This document shows, piece by piece, positions 17,242 to 26,483 of a DNA stretch of 64,000 nt. Position 1 is the stretch's first letter. The number at the start of each line of letters is the position of its first letter. The stretch covers positions 62,001 through 126,000 of the forward strand of contig NZ_FTNT01000011.1 in NCBI RefSeq assembly GCF_900156495.1. Reading direction: 5' to 3'. Origin of the DNA: Williamsia sterculiae. Lineage in GTDB: Bacteria > Actinomycetota > Actinomycetes > Mycobacteriales > Mycobacteriaceae. Both the position numbers and the translations under genes were made by a program. The notes beneath the pieces are model-generated. The model ran no database searches and was not told where the DNA came from. It worked only from the letters and a program-made list of their open reading frames with translations.

Positions 17242-20200
17242 GATCCCCGCACCTTCTCGTCGTCGAGCAGGCGATTCCACAGCGCACCGGCGACCGCGCC
17301 GAACTCGGTGTGCTCGGCGGTCACGTCAGCGAGCACAGGCCCGTCGGCGGCCGGGAACGACGTGAGGTCGTCGAAGCCGCCGGGGAAGGCGAACCGCAGG
17401 TAACGGTCACCGTGTTCGCCGTATCTGCCGCTGAATTCGTCACCGGCCGTGGAGAGAGCGGGATGTTCGTCGACACCCTGACGGCGTCGCGTCGCGTACA
17501 GAGCGGTAGCCTTGGTGGCCACCGGGAGCGGTGCGCGCAACCCCCGATCGCGTAGACCGACGAGACCGGCGAGGATGTCGAGCGGGTCGTCGGGGGCGGT
17601 GAGCGTGGAGGTGCCGGAGCCGTAGCGCCCGCGACCGACCGCGACAGCGCTCGGGTTCGAGACCCGTCCCGACGCCGCGACGGCCAGCAAGCGCACCCAG
17701 GCGGCCAGCCGGTGGACCGGGCCGAGACGTGAGTAGGTGGCGGTGACGATGGTGCCACCGAACACCGACGGCACCGTGCCGGACAGTCGACGTCCACCGG
17801 GCAGCCCGAGAGAGATGTCGATGCTGGTGACCGGTTCGGTGAGCCGTGGTGTCACCTCGCGCATCAGCCGGTCGACGTCCGCGTCGATGGCGTTCATGGT
17901 CTCCAGACCGAAGCCGAACGGGGGCAGGGTGCCACGCCGGAATTCGGCGGCGCGCAGGGTGCCCGGTTCGGCACCAGCGATCCGCGCACGCAGTATCCGC
18001 TCGCCGATCTGCCACTTCGCCAGACCGTCGAGGTCGACATCGAGGTCGTCGGCGATGTCGTCGTCGCGCTCGGAGATGGTGAGCTCGGCGCGCTGGCGGA
18101 AGAACGCCTTCACCGGGTGTTCGACGAAGGCGACGAGATCGGCGAGGTCGACGTCGCCCTCAGGGGCCGCCGACAGCCCACCGAGCTGCACACGCGCCGC
18201 CCGGACAGGCGGCCGAACCACGGCGCGGGCCCCCGCGAGGGCCGCGGTGTCGAAACTGAAACTCTCGCCCGACACCGCCAGTGGACTGTCGGCGCGGAAG
18301 TTGTCGGCGTCGAAGTCGTGCAGGGGATGCCGCCGGGTCAACGCGGTCCCGGGTTCCAGCAACGGGGTGACCGCGTCGATCAACTCGGACACCGGCACGG
18401 CCGGGGGGCGGCGCAGACCCGACACCGGATCGGCACCGGTGTAGTAGATGCTCAGGTGCTCGGTCGCCGACATCACCGCGTCCAACAGCAACTGACGGTC
18501 CTCACTGCGCGGATCACGCTCGCCCACACAGGGTGTGCGACCGGTCACGTCGTCGCCGTCGAGCCGGGTGGACCGCGGGTACACGTCGTCGTCGAGGCCC
18601 AACAGCATGACGGCCCTGTGCGGCACCGACCGCATGGGGACCATCGTGCAGACGGTCAGCTCGCCGGTGCGGAAGTTGGCCCTGGTCGGCCGGGCGGCGA
18701 CCATCCGGTCGGTCATCGCGACCACATCGGCGTGGCTCAGGAGGTCGGGTCCGGCGTGCTCGGTGAGGGCGGTGATGGATCGGAACGCCTGCGCGCGTTG
18801 CCAGCTGTCGTCCCGGGTGGTGTCGGTCAACTCGCCGACCACCTGTTCGAGGTGGCCAGCCCAGTCGGCGACCGGCTGCACCCCGCGCAGCACCGCCACG
18901 AGGTGTTGCAGGCGGGCGACGAACTCGGCGAATCGGCCCGCCAGGTCGATGTCGGTGCTCTCCACGTCGTCCAGCGGTAGCGCGAGACCCAGCCAGGCCA
19001 GTTCGGTCTCGTCGGCGCTGACCCCCAGCAGCACCCGGTCCAGTCCGGTGTCGACGGTGTTCTGCGGGAAACCGGGCAAACCATGGGATCTACGCTGCAC
19101 GTCGTCCAGCGCCCAGCGGATGTTGGTCTCGGCGACCCAGTCGGTCATCGTCTGCAGGTCGTCGTCGGTGAAACCGAAACGGTGGCGGACCGGTTCTCGA
19201 CCGGCCAGATCGAGCAGTTCGGTGGCGGTGACCCGCGCGGTGGCCAAGCGGACGACGGTGGCGACCACGTCGAGGATGGCGTTGGTCTGTCGCAGATCAC
19301 GGTCCGCCAGTCGCACCCGCACCGCGTGCCCCGGATGTTTCGCCGACGGTGCACCGAAGGCTGCGCGGATGAGCGGCGCGTAGGTCTCCACGTCCGGGCA
19401 CATGATGATGACGTCGCGCGGCTCGAGCGTGGGATCGTCGGCGAACAGCCGCAGCAGCCGCTCCCGCATCACCTGCACCTGTCGGTCGGGGCCGTGGCAG
19501 GCGTGCACCCCCAACGTGGTGTCCGGCGCGGTGGCGGTGTCGACGGGTTGCGGGTCGTCGCGACGCAGACCGTCCTGCAACCGGTGTAACACCCCGCCCC
19601 CGGACGTCGCGGTCGCGTGCTCGACCGTCGCGTGATGATGATCCCGGTCGATGAGCCCGCTCAACCGGGCCTGCAGTTCGCGGACGTCGCGGGACAACCC
19701 GGCCAGCAGCGGGTGGGCCACCGGGCTGGTCCGGAAGTCCTTGCGGCGCATAGATCCGACGGCTACCCCATCGCCGGTGAGCCGAGCGATGTCGGCATCC
19801 ACCGACCGCCAGAGCGCGTCGCTCGGGTGCGGGATCAGCAGGTGCACGTCGCGGTGGGCGCCCACGGCGTCCAGGATGCGCAGTTGTTCGACGGCCAGCC
19901 GGGTGGGTCCGAAGACGGCCAACCGGGCCGGCAGGGAGACCGCCTCCGGGGTCAGGATGAGACGTTCGCACAACGCGTCGAGTTCCTCGGCCGGGCTGGG
20001 CACCCCGGTGGCCGTACGGATGGACCGCCACAGATGCGGTTGCCACCGCAGATCGGGGTCCAACTCACCCCCGAGGCCGTCACCGTCGAACCCCGCGGCC
20101 CAGTCGACGAGCATCGCCGGTCGCTGGGCGGCATACCCGCGGAAGACGGTGGCCAGACGTGCGGCGGTGGCGAAGCGGCGGCCGGACCGTCGTGGATCGG

Positions 20201-20612
20201 CACCGCCGTCCGGGCGACGCCCGATGTGCCGGGCGAGCACCGCACACTGGGGGTCTCCGGCCACCCGGTCGATCGCCGCGAGCACCTGCCAGAGCAGCGC
20301 CGTGCCGGTCCACGGGTCCGCGGTGCCGTCCGGGCGGTCGGAGGTCGTGAAACCGCGCAGTTCCGCGGTGATGCGGTCGGTGAGTTCGACCGGCGAAGGG
20401 AAGTCGATGTTCGCGGCCACGCCGGCGCCGGAGACGTTCCCCTGCGGTACGCCGAGGCGGGTGGCCAGCGACTGCCGCAACCAGCGTTCCACCCCCCGGG
20501 CGGGCACCGCCACGACCTCCGGGGCGAACGGGTCCTCGAGCGGGTCGGCGACCACCTCGGCGAGCACGTCGACCAGGGTGTCGGTGCGCTCGGCGCGGTG
20601 CAGGATGAACAC
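17238..20612 (-). CDS. recC: Exodeoxyribonuclease V subunit gamma, RecC
   Basis: A 1124-residue RecC subunit, the inactivated helicase/nuclease-fold scaffold that recognises Chi-like signals in RecBCD. Family landmarks are the N-terminal ILHRAERTDTLVDVLAEVV, the block VVAVPARGVERWLRQSLATRLG, and HLLIPHPSDALWRSVD further on. I chose GTG 20612, which begins MFILHRAER and lies seven bases after the thioesterase stop. A longer frame upstream would overlap that gene. It is the first rec gene of the operon and probably shares a transcript with the thioesterase. Confidence 0.93.
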   Translation of the reverse strand: MFILHRAERTDTLVDVLAEVVADPLEDPFAPEVVAVPARGVERWLRQSLATRLGVPQGNVSGAGVAANIDFPSPVELTDRITAELRGFTTSDRPDGTADPWTGTALLWQVLAAIDRVAGDPQCAVLARHIGRRPDGGADPRRSGRRFATAARLATVFRGYAAQRPAMLVDWAAGFDGDGLGGELDPDLRWQPHLWRSIRTATGVPSPAEELDALCERLILTPEAVSLPARLAVFGPTRLAVEQLRILDAVGAHRDVHLLIPHPSDALWRSVDADIARLTGDGVAVGSMRRKDFRTSPVAHPLLAGLSRDVRELQARLSGLIDRDHHHATVEHATATSGGGVLHRLQDGLRRDDPQPVDTATAPDTTLGVHACHGPDRQVQVMRERLLRLFADDPTLEPRDVIIMCPDVETYAPLIRAAFGAPSAKHPGHAVRVRLADRDLRQTNAILDVVATVVRLATARVTATELLDLAGREPVRHRFGFTDDDLQTMTDWVAETNIRWALDDVQRRSHGLPGFPQNTVDTGLDRVLLGVSADETELAWLGLALPLDDVESTDIDLAGRFAEFVARLQHLVAVLRGVQPVADWAGHLEQVVGELTDTTRDDSWQRAQAFRSITALTEHAGPDLLSHADVVAMTDRMVAARPTRANFRTGELTVCTMVPMRSVPHRAVMLLGLDDDVYPRSTRLDGDDVTGRTPCVGERDPRSEDRQLLLDAVMSATEHLSIYYTGADPVSGLRRPPAVPVSELIDAVTPLLEPGTALTRRHPLHDFDADNFRADSPLAVSGESFSFDTAALAGARAVVRPPVRAARVQLGGLSAAPEGDVDLADLVAFVEHPVKAFFRQRAELTISERDDDIADDLDVDLDGLAKWQIGERILRARIAGAEPGTLRAAEFRRGTLPPFGFGLETMNAIDADVDRLMREVTPRLTEPVTSIDISLGLPGGRRLSGTVPSVFGGTIVTATYSRLGPVHRLAAWVRLLAVAASGRVSNPSAVAVGRGRYGSGTSTLTAPDDPLDILAGLVGLRDRGLRAPLPVATKATALYATRRRQGVDEHPALSTAGDEFSGRYGEHGDRYLRFAFPGGFDDLTSFPAADGPVLADVTAEHTEFGAVAGALWNRLLDDEKVRGS

Positions 20613-20619
20613 GACGGCC

Positions 20620-21102
20620 CTAGTCGCGGCTACGGAACCGGGGTGCGGGCGCGAGATGTCCGGCCAGTACGGCGCGAAAGCCGTCCGGCAGCGGCACGGA
20701 CCCGGTCGCGTCCACGGCGACCAGACGGGTCTCGGCGCGGACACTCAGCGTGCCGCGCGGGTCGACCAGAACGCAGGCCAGATCGAACGACCGTCCGCCG
20801 ATGCGGCTGGCCCACACCGACACCTGGGCCGGTCGCAGGTCGTAGGCGATCGAGGCGACGAACTCCACCTCCTGCCGGGCGACCACGAACGACTGATCGG
20901 TGCCGAGATCGGCGACCCAGCCCGACACGATGCGGACGCGGGCCTCCTCGATGAGGCGGGCCACCTGCACGTTGTTGACGTGACCGTTGGCGTCCATGTC
21001 ACCCCAACGCAGGGCCACGTCGACATCGGTGCGCACGTCCGGTCGATCGGGATCGCCACCGTCGAGGGTGGAGGTGCCGGGGTGGTTCGAGAGCTCGGTC
21101 AT
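20620..21102 (-). CDS. Acyl-CoA thioesterase (4HBT hotdog fold)
   Basis: A 160-residue hotdog thioesterase of the 4-hydroxybenzoyl-CoA/FadM type. The signature RWGDMDANGHVNN, with the conserved Asp and His, is at about residues 32-44, followed by VARLIEEARVRIV. It is expected to hydrolyse acyl-CoA; chain preference is unknown. It sits between the ufaA1-like lipid-modification operon (50 bases upstream) and recC (seven bases downstream), so it may belong to either transcript. Its ATG at 21102 fits the domain boundary. Confidence 0.85.
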   Translation of the reverse strand: MTELSNHPGTSTLDGGDPDRPDVRTDVDVALRWGDMDANGHVNNVQVARLIEEARVRIVSGWVADLGTDQSFVVARQEVEFVASIAYDLRPAQVSVWASRIGGRSFDLACVLVDPRGTLSVRAETRLVAVDATGSVPLPDGFRAVLAGHLAPAPRFRSRD

Positions 21103-21152
21103 CGGCTACACCCTATCGGGGGCCGCGGACACGACCTCGGCCACGAGAACCG

Positions 21153-22397
21153 CTACGGTCGCACCCGCTCGAATCGCAGTTGGCTGACCTTCAGGTACTC
21201 CGAGGCGAAGCCGGCCTCACTGTAGGCGAGGTAGTACTCCCACATCCGGCGAAAGGTCTCGTCGAACTCCTCGGTGGTCACCGAGGCGAAGTTCTCCAGG
21301 AACCGGTGGCGCCAGCGACGCAGCGTCTCGGCGTAGTGCTGACCGAACTCGTGCCGGTCGGTGCGGGTCAACAAGGTGTGGGCGGCCACGGTGTCGTCGA
21401 TCGCCTCCAGGGACGGGATCAGACCACCGGGGAAGATGTACTTCTGGATCCATCCCCACGAGCGCCGGGTGGCGCGCATCCGGTCGTGCGGCATCATGAT
21501 CGCCTGGATCGCGACCACCCCGCCCGGGGCGAGCAACTGGTCGAGGGAGCGGAAATAGGTGGGCCAGTACTCCTCGCCGACCGCCTCGATCATCTCCACA
21601 CTGACGATGGCGTCGTAGCTGCCGCGCACGTCGCGGTAATCCTGCAACCGGATGTCGACACGATCGGTGAGTCCGGCCTCGGAGACCAGCTGCTTGGCCA
21701 ACTCGAGTTGCTCGGTGGACAGCGTGACGGTGGTGACCAGTGCGCCACGCTCTGCCGCCCGCATGGCCAATGCCCCCCAGCCGCTGCCGATCTCGAGCAC
21801 GCGGGTGCCGTCCCGGACCTCGGCCATGTCGAGGATGGAGTCGATCTTGCGCAACTGCGCGGTGTGCAGGTCCTGCTCGGCGAACGGCACGGACTCGTCG
21901 AACAGTGCCGAGCTGTAACTCATCGAGGGGTCCAGGAAGGCGGCGAACAGTTCGTTGCTGAGGTCGTAATGGGCTCCGATGTTGCGGCGTGAGCCGGCGA
22001 GCGAGTTGCGGCTCTGCGCCGGTTGTCGGCGGTCGACGAAGGCGCGGAGCTTCCACCACGGCTCGGGGACCAGCGAGGTCAGCCGCTCCGCGAACGGCGT
22101 CAGCAGGGCACCGAGGTCGCTGCCCTCCGCTGCCTTCCAGTCACCGGCCATGTACGCCTCGCCGAGACCGATCTTGGGGCTGTGTCCTATCCGCTCGAAC
22201 ATGGCGGTGGGGTGGACGATCTCGAGCACCTCACTGCCGGCGTCGCCCGCTCCACGCACGGCGCCGTCCGGAAACCGCACCCGGACCGGCGCATGGTCGA
22301 TGGCGTAACCGACGAACTTGCGTGCCACCGCCGCGGTGAGACACCGATTCCGGAGCACGGGACGACGCATGCAGGACGGTTCGACGATCGGTTGCAT
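21153..22397 (-). CDS. ufaA1: Cyclopropane-fatty-acyl-phospholipid synthase family methyltransferase, UfaA1-like
   Basis: A 414-residue SAM-dependent methyltransferase acting on unsaturated acyl chains. The SAM motif VLEIGSGWG is at about 200-208. The block NIGAHYDLSNELFAAFLDPSMSYS and the motif VSVEMIEAVG are typical of CFA/mycolic-acid synthases. The N-terminal extension (residues 1-100) is as in M. tuberculosis Rv0447c UfaA1, which has been linked to tuberculostearic acid formation. Neighbours orthologous to Rv0448c and Rv0449c support this assignment. It begins one base after the DUF1365 stop behind GAGGTG. Confidence 0.9.
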   Translation of the reverse strand: MQPIVEPSCMRRPVLRNRCLTAAVARKFVGYAIDHAPVRVRFPDGAVRGAGDAGSEVLEIVHPTAMFERIGHSPKIGLGEAYMAGDWKAAEGSDLGALLTPFAERLTSLVPEPWWKLRAFVDRRQPAQSRNSLAGSRRNIGAHYDLSNELFAAFLDPSMSYSSALFDESVPFAEQDLHTAQLRKIDSILDMAEVRDGTRVLEIGSGWGALAMRAAERGALVTTVTLSTEQLELAKQLVSEAGLTDRVDIRLQDYRDVRGSYDAIVSVEMIEAVGEEYWPTYFRSLDQLLAPGGVVAIQAIMMPHDRMRATRRSWGWIQKYIFPGGLIPSLEAIDDTVAAHTLLTRTDRHEFGQHYAETLRRWRHRFLENFASVTTEEFDETFRRMWEYYLAYSEAGFASEYLKVSQLRFERVRP

Positions 22398-22398
22398 C

Positions 22399-23181
22399 TC
22401 ACACCTCTTTCGGCGGATGGTGAACGGGACGGGGAACGATGCGCAGGCCGCGGGCCCACAGCCAGATCCCGTGGACGGTGATGAGACCGCGGGCGCGCTG
22501 GGGCATCAACGGCATCCGGGTGACGGCGCGCACGGTGGCCCCACGGGTCGCCGGCCGGGGTACGCCGGTGAAGGTGGCGACGAACGGTTCTCGACCGTCG
22601 CGGTGCAGGGTGATCGAGACGGCGACCCGCGCGGGCGTGGCCGTGGCCCGGATCTCGTACCGGCCGGACACGTCGTTGAACGGGGAGACGTAGAAGGTCT
22701 TCTCGACCTGGGAGCGGCCATCATCGTCGGGTTCCAGGAGGTACGCGGTGCGTTCGCCGTAGGTGTTGTGCACCTCGGCCACCAGACACCGCAGACGCCC
22801 GGTCGCGTCGTGGCACCAGTACATCGACAGCGGGTCGAAGACGTAGCCGAGGACCCGCGCGTTGGCGAGCATGACGATGCGCGGATCGGGTCCGAGATCG
22901 ATGTGGTTGGTCGCGAGATAGCGGAGCACGTTGGCCTTGATGACCGCGGTCCCACGGTCGTCGTCGGGTGGGGCACCCAGATGGTCTCCGGCGCGGAAGG
23001 TGGCGACCCTGCTCAGCAAGGCGCCCGGCCGTGGCGGGTGGTCGAGATCGACGAGCCACTCGTAGGCCCGGTGCCGGAAGGCGTGCGCCACCGGGCCCAT
23101 CCGCCGGTGACGCACGACGCCGTCGACGATGGCGGGCAGCGCGGGCAGGTCGTCGTAACCCGCGGTCGCGGCGACGCTCAC
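22399..23181 (-). CDS. DUF1365 family protein (Rv0448c-like)
   Basis: A 260-residue DUF1365 protein. Conserved pieces are HRRMGPVAHAFRHRAYEWLVDLD, then VLGYVFDPLSMYWCHD, then VEKTFYVSPFNDVSGRY, an arrangement seen in proteins always found beside CFA-type methyltransferases and the FAD enzyme below. The biochemical function is not established; a role in handling the acyl substrate or in an unusual fatty acid modification is inferred from context. The GTG start at 23181 overlaps the upstream gene's stop (GTGA) behind GGAGG, so translation is coupled. Confidence 0.83.
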   Translation of the reverse strand: MSVAATAGYDDLPALPAIVDGVVRHRRMGPVAHAFRHRAYEWLVDLDHPPRPGALLSRVATFRAGDHLGAPPDDDRGTAVIKANVLRYLATNHIDLGPDPRIVMLANARVLGYVFDPLSMYWCHDATGRLRCLVAEVHNTYGERTAYLLEPDDDGRSQVEKTFYVSPFNDVSGRYEIRATATPARVAVSITLHRDGREPFVATFTGVPRPATRGATVRAVTRMPLMPQRARGLITVHGIWLWARGLRIVPRPVHHPPKEV

Positions 23182-24560
23182 CACGCACCTCCGGCCCCGG
23201 TGGTCGTAGAGACCGACGCGGCGGTGGTGCCGTCGGACCAACCCGCACCGAAGTGCTCGGCGGCCAGGGTTCCCGATCGGCAACCGTCCTCGTGGAATCC
23301 CCAGCCGTGGTAAGCCCCGGCGAAGGCGGTGTGTGTGGTGTTCAGCGCGGGCAGGTGGGCCTGCGCGGCCACCGCTGCGGGGGTGTACTGCGGGTGCGAG
23401 TAGTGTATCTCGGCGATGACCGACCTCGGGTCCACCCGGTCGCCGGCATTCAGACTGACGAAGTAGTCGCGGCCGGCGTCGAGAGCCTGCAGCCGGTTCA
23501 TCCAGTAGGTGACCCCCGGAGGAGCGTTGTCGCCGGCGGCGCCGTCACGATCGCGCATGCCGTCCGGGTCCGATCCCTCGCTCATCAGGTAGTTCCAGGA
23601 CGCCCACCCGCGATGGGAACGGGGCATGACCGAGGCATCGGTGTGCAGGAGGGCGACGTTGGGTGTGTACCCGAACGCGCCGAGCACGGCACGTTCCGCG
23701 CGGGTGGGATCGGTGAGCAGTTCCAGTGCCTGGTCGGGGTGGGTGGCGACGACGACGCGATCGAATCGCTGGGTGCGGCCATCACCATCGGTGATCTCCA
23801 CCCCGTCGCGATCTCGACGGACTCCGGTCACCGCGGTGCCGAGTCGCACGTCGTCGAGCGTCGCGAGGATCCGGTCGACGTACTGGCGCGACCCACCGGT
23901 GACCGTGTGCCAGGTGGGCGACCCGGTGACGGTGAGCATGCCGTGGTTGCGAAGGAACGCGAACAGATAGCGCGCGGGATAGTCCAACGAGGTCCTGGCG
24001 CCTGCGGACCAGACACACGACACCAGGGGCAGCGCGTAGCGATCTATGAAGTACCGACCGAACCGGTGGTCGGCGAGGAACTGTCCGAAGGTGGTCAGAT
24101 CGTCGTCCTCACCGATGTCCAGGAACTGCGACGCCGCCCGATGGAACTGTTTGACCTGCATCAACATACCCAGGAATTGCGGATCGGCGACCCGGCGCCG
24201 TTGGGCGAAGACGCCACCGATCCCCCGGCCGCCCGCGTAGACGAACCGTCCGCGGCGGTCGGCGATGCTCATGCTCATCTCGGTCGGTGTGGTCGCCACC
24301 TCGAGTCGACCGAAGAGCTTGCGCAGCAACGGATAGGTGATCTCGTTGTGCACGATGAAACCGGTGTCGATGGACAGCCGGCGGTCACCGTCGTCGACCG
24401 TGTGCGTGTGGGCATGGCCGCCCGCACGTCGGTCGGCCTCGTAGACGGTCACGGCGTGGGTGTCGTGCAAGAGGTAGGCGGCGGTCAGCCCGGACACCCC
24501 GGACCCGATGACGCCGACGCTGGGACGCCGCCCCGTCGCCGCGTCGTTGATGGCCGCCAC
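23178..24560 (-). CDS. FAD/NAD(P)-binding amine-oxidase-like oxidoreductase (Rv0449c-like)
   Basis: A 460-residue flavoprotein. The N-terminal FAD-binding motif VGVIGSGVSGLTAAYLL is at residues 15-31, followed by YEADRRAGGHAHT, as in amine-oxidase/protoporphyrinogen-oxidase folds. The family is the predicted NAD/FAD-binding protein that travels with DUF1365 and CFA-type methyltransferases. A role in reducing or oxidising a modified acyl chain is likely but unproven. Translation starts at GTG 24560 behind AGGGAGGCGAT. A perfect SigK-type promoter lies about 120 bases upstream. Confidence 0.86.
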   Translation of the reverse strand: MAAINDAATGRRPSVGVIGSGVSGLTAAYLLHDTHAVTVYEADRRAGGHAHTHTVDDGDRRLSIDTGFIVHNEITYPLLRKLFGRLEVATTPTEMSMSIADRRGRFVYAGGRGIGGVFAQRRRVADPQFLGMLMQVKQFHRAASQFLDIGEDDDLTTFGQFLADHRFGRYFIDRYALPLVSCVWSAGARTSLDYPARYLFAFLRNHGMLTVTGSPTWHTVTGGSRQYVDRILATLDDVRLGTAVTGVRRDRDGVEITDGDGRTQRFDRVVVATHPDQALELLTDPTRAERAVLGAFGYTPNVALLHTDASVMPRSHRGWASWNYLMSEGSDPDGMRDRDGAAGDNAPPGVTYWMNRLQALDAGRDYFVSLNAGDRVDPRSVIAEIHYSHPQYTPAAVAAQAHLPALNTTHTAFAGAYHGWGFHEDGCRSGTLAAEHFGAGWSDGTTAASVSTTTGAGGAW

Positions 24561-24955
24561 ATCGCCTCCCTCACACCGTCGGTCCGTCGTTGCCGTTCGC
24601 GTCCGGGTCCGTTGTCGTCGCTACCCGTGTTCTCCGAGTCTGGGCCGGTCCGGCTTGTCGTGCATTCGGGCGACCTCGACACCGTCCATTCGGCCCGGCC
24701 CCACTCCACGGATGGGTGTGACCGCGATCCCACGCACCGTCGCGACACACTCATGCCGCCGAACGCCCGCGGCGCTGTCTGCGTCGTACGATACTGATCC
24801 GACCCCGCCGCACACCGTCTGGCCGGTCGGCTGGGCTGCCGACCGTGATTCGACAGTCGCGTGTGTGCCGCGGACCTTCGGACGAGGGCAGTCCCCGGGT
24901 GGCGGGAGTCGACATCGACGAGAGTCATCTCCAACGACCGGCAGACGGGAGCACG
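24561..24955. other. Gene-free divergent region between the Rv0449c-like operon and a GNAT gene
   Basis: No convincing gene lies in these 395 bases. The region holds a SigK-type promoter reading left (24688-24715) and a TACGAT -10-like box reading right (24787-24792). An in-frame GTG at 24845 could extend the downstream GNAT by 37 residues but lacks a ribosome binding site and conservation. Confidence 0.6.
24688..24715 (-). promoter_or_regulatory. SigK-type ECF promoter of the Rv0449c-like operon
   Basis: On the minus strand CCATCC (24715-24710) is followed after 16 bases by CCGAAT (24693-24688). This matches exactly the M. tuberculosis SigK promoter consensus CCATCC-N16 to 19-CCGAAT. Transcription would start near 24682, about 120 bases before the GTG of the flavoprotein gene. 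In M. tuberculosis the orthologous Rv0449c is a SigK target. Confidence 0.7.
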
Positions 24956-25552
24956 GTGATCATCGAGACCGACCGCATGGTGTTACGGCCCATCACGACG
25001 GCCGACGCGGACCAGCTGGTACGTCTCGACAGCGACCCCACGGTCATGCGATACGTCAGCGGAGGCACCCCGACGCCCGCCGACACCATCGCCGAGTGGG
25101 TGATCCCGCGTGCCATCGACGAGATGGCCCGGCGCCCGGGTGTGGGGATATGGGCCGCGGTGGACGTGCGGATGGGTTTCGCCGGGTGGTTCAGCCTGCG
25201 CGCACCCCGCCATTCGCGCGGTCCCGAGCTGGAGTTGACCTACCGGTTGCGTCGCAACCTGTGGGGATGTGGGCTGGGCACCGAGGGGTCCCGAGCGATG
25301 ATGACCCTGGCCTTCGGTGAGTTGGGGACGCTGCGGGTGTTCGCCGGGACGATGGCGGCGAACACCGCGTCGCGGCGGGTGATGGAGAAGTCGGGCATGC
25401 ATCTGGCCGGGCTGCACCACGCCGCCGACGGGGACCGCCGCGACCGGGATGAGCGCGGCGAGGTGGAATACGAACTCCTCAGGTCCGAGTGGGAGACGGC
25501 GCGGTTCCCGTGGGCTCGGTCGGCGCGACCGATCTCGCATCTGATCGCCTGA
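24956..25552 (+). CDS. GNAT-family N-acetyltransferase (RimJ/RimL type)
   Basis: A 198-residue acetyltransferase of the RimJ/RimL subgroup, beginning IIETDRMVLRPITTADADQLVRLDSDP, the usual N-terminal pattern. The acetyl-CoA region RRNLWGCGLGTEGSRAM (around residue 98) and the C-terminal ANTASRRVMEKSGM block are present. The likely target is a protein or small-molecule amine. GTG 24956 is chosen because GGGAG lies upstream and the family motif begins right after it. The last 74 bases overlap the 3' end of the convergent EamA transporter gene. Confidence 0.82.
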   Translation: MIIETDRMVLRPITTADADQLVRLDSDPTVMRYVSGGTPTPADTIAEWVIPRAIDEMARRPGVGIWAAVDVRMGFAGWFSLRAPRHSRGPELELTYRLRRNLWGCGLGTEGSRAMMTLAFGELGTLRVFAGTMAANTASRRVMEKSGMHLAGLHHAADGDRRDRDERGEVEYELLRSEWETARFPWARSARPISHLIA

Positions 25553-26483
25553 CGCCTGCGCCGCCGATCTGCACACCCACCACGCCGGCGAGGAGGGTGG
25601 CGGCGCCCACCATCTGCCAGGCGGTGATGGTCTGGCCGAGCAGCAGCCACGAGAAGACCGCCGAGGACACGACCTCGAGCAGTGACACGAACGACGCGAC
25701 CGTGGCCCCCAACGACCGCACCGCGACCACGCCCGCCGCATAGGCGATCGCCGTGGACACCAGCGCGATGGCCACCGTGGCGGTCCACCAGGGGACGGTG
25801 GATCCGGCCAGACGCACCGTCTCGTCACCGATCCGCACGGGCAGCAGACCGGTCGCGCCGACCAGCCCGATGAGCGTGGTCCCCACCACGAGGCCTCCGC
25901 AGACCAGCGCCAACGGATCGACCGCACCAGGCGACCGGACCACGTCGTCGGTGGCGAAGATGAAGTATCCCGCGAGTCCGACCGCGGCACCCAGGCCCCA
26001 CAGCACCCCGATCGGGTCCACTCCGAGACCCGAACCACCACCCGCGATCACCACACACAACCCCGTGAGGGCGACCACGCAACCGGTCAGGGTCAGTACC
26101 GGCGGACGGCGTCTGCGGATCCCCCACTCGTACCCGACCACCAGGACCGGGGCCGTGTACTCGATCAGGAGGGCGACCGCGACGTCGAGATGACGGACCG
26201 CGTTGAAGAAGAACAACTGGGTGACAGCCACGCCGAAGACGCCGTACCCGATGACCAACCACGGTGCGTTGGCGATCGTGCGCAGACGACGCCGACCGAC
26301 GACCAGCATCGGGACCGCGATGAGCACGGTGCCCAGACCCAGGCGGACCAGGGTCACCGTCAACGACGACCAGCCGCTGTCGATGAGCGCCTTGGCCAGC
26401 GGGCCGGAAGTGCCGAACGTGGTCGCGGAGGTCACCGCCACCGCGACACCCGCGGCAACAGGCGTTCCCACCCGAGCACTCAT
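25479..26483 (-). CDS. EamA/DMT-family transporter
   Basis: A 334-residue integral membrane protein with about ten predicted transmembrane helices in two EamA repeats; the second repeat is marked by VGLAGYFIFATDDVV and the final helix by VGAATLLAGVVGVQIGG. Drug/metabolite transporters of this type usually export amino acids or metabolites by proton exchange. The ATG at 26483 gives a normal N-terminus. It is divergent from the CGNR regulator, which may control it, and overlaps the convergent GNAT gene by 74 bases. Confidence 0.87.
   Translation of the reverse strand: MSARVGTPVAAGVAVAVTSATTFGTSGPLAKALIDSGWSSLTVTLVRLGLGTVLIAVPMLVVGRRRLRTIANAPWLVIGYGVFGVAVTQLFFFNAVRHLDVAVALLIEYTAPVLVVGYEWGIRRRRPPVLTLTGCVVALTGLCVVIAGGGSGLGVDPIGVLWGLGAAVGLAGYFIFATDDVVRSPGAVDPLALVCGGLVVGTTLIGLVGATGLLPVRIGDETVRLAGSTVPWWTATVAIALVSTAIAYAAGVVAVRSLGATVASFVSLLEVVSSAVFSWLLLGQTITAWQMVGAATLLAGVVGVQIGGAGVRRSDARSVAPTEPTGTAPSPTRT

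Noticed and set aside
24664-24670. A second CCGAAT on the minus strand that could be another SigK -10
   Set aside because: No CCATCC-like element lies 16-19 bases upstream of it.
24845-24955. An N-terminal extension of the GNAT protein from GTG 24845
   Set aside because: The extra 37 residues are not conserved in the family, and the GTG at 24956 has a better ribosome binding site and matches the domain start.
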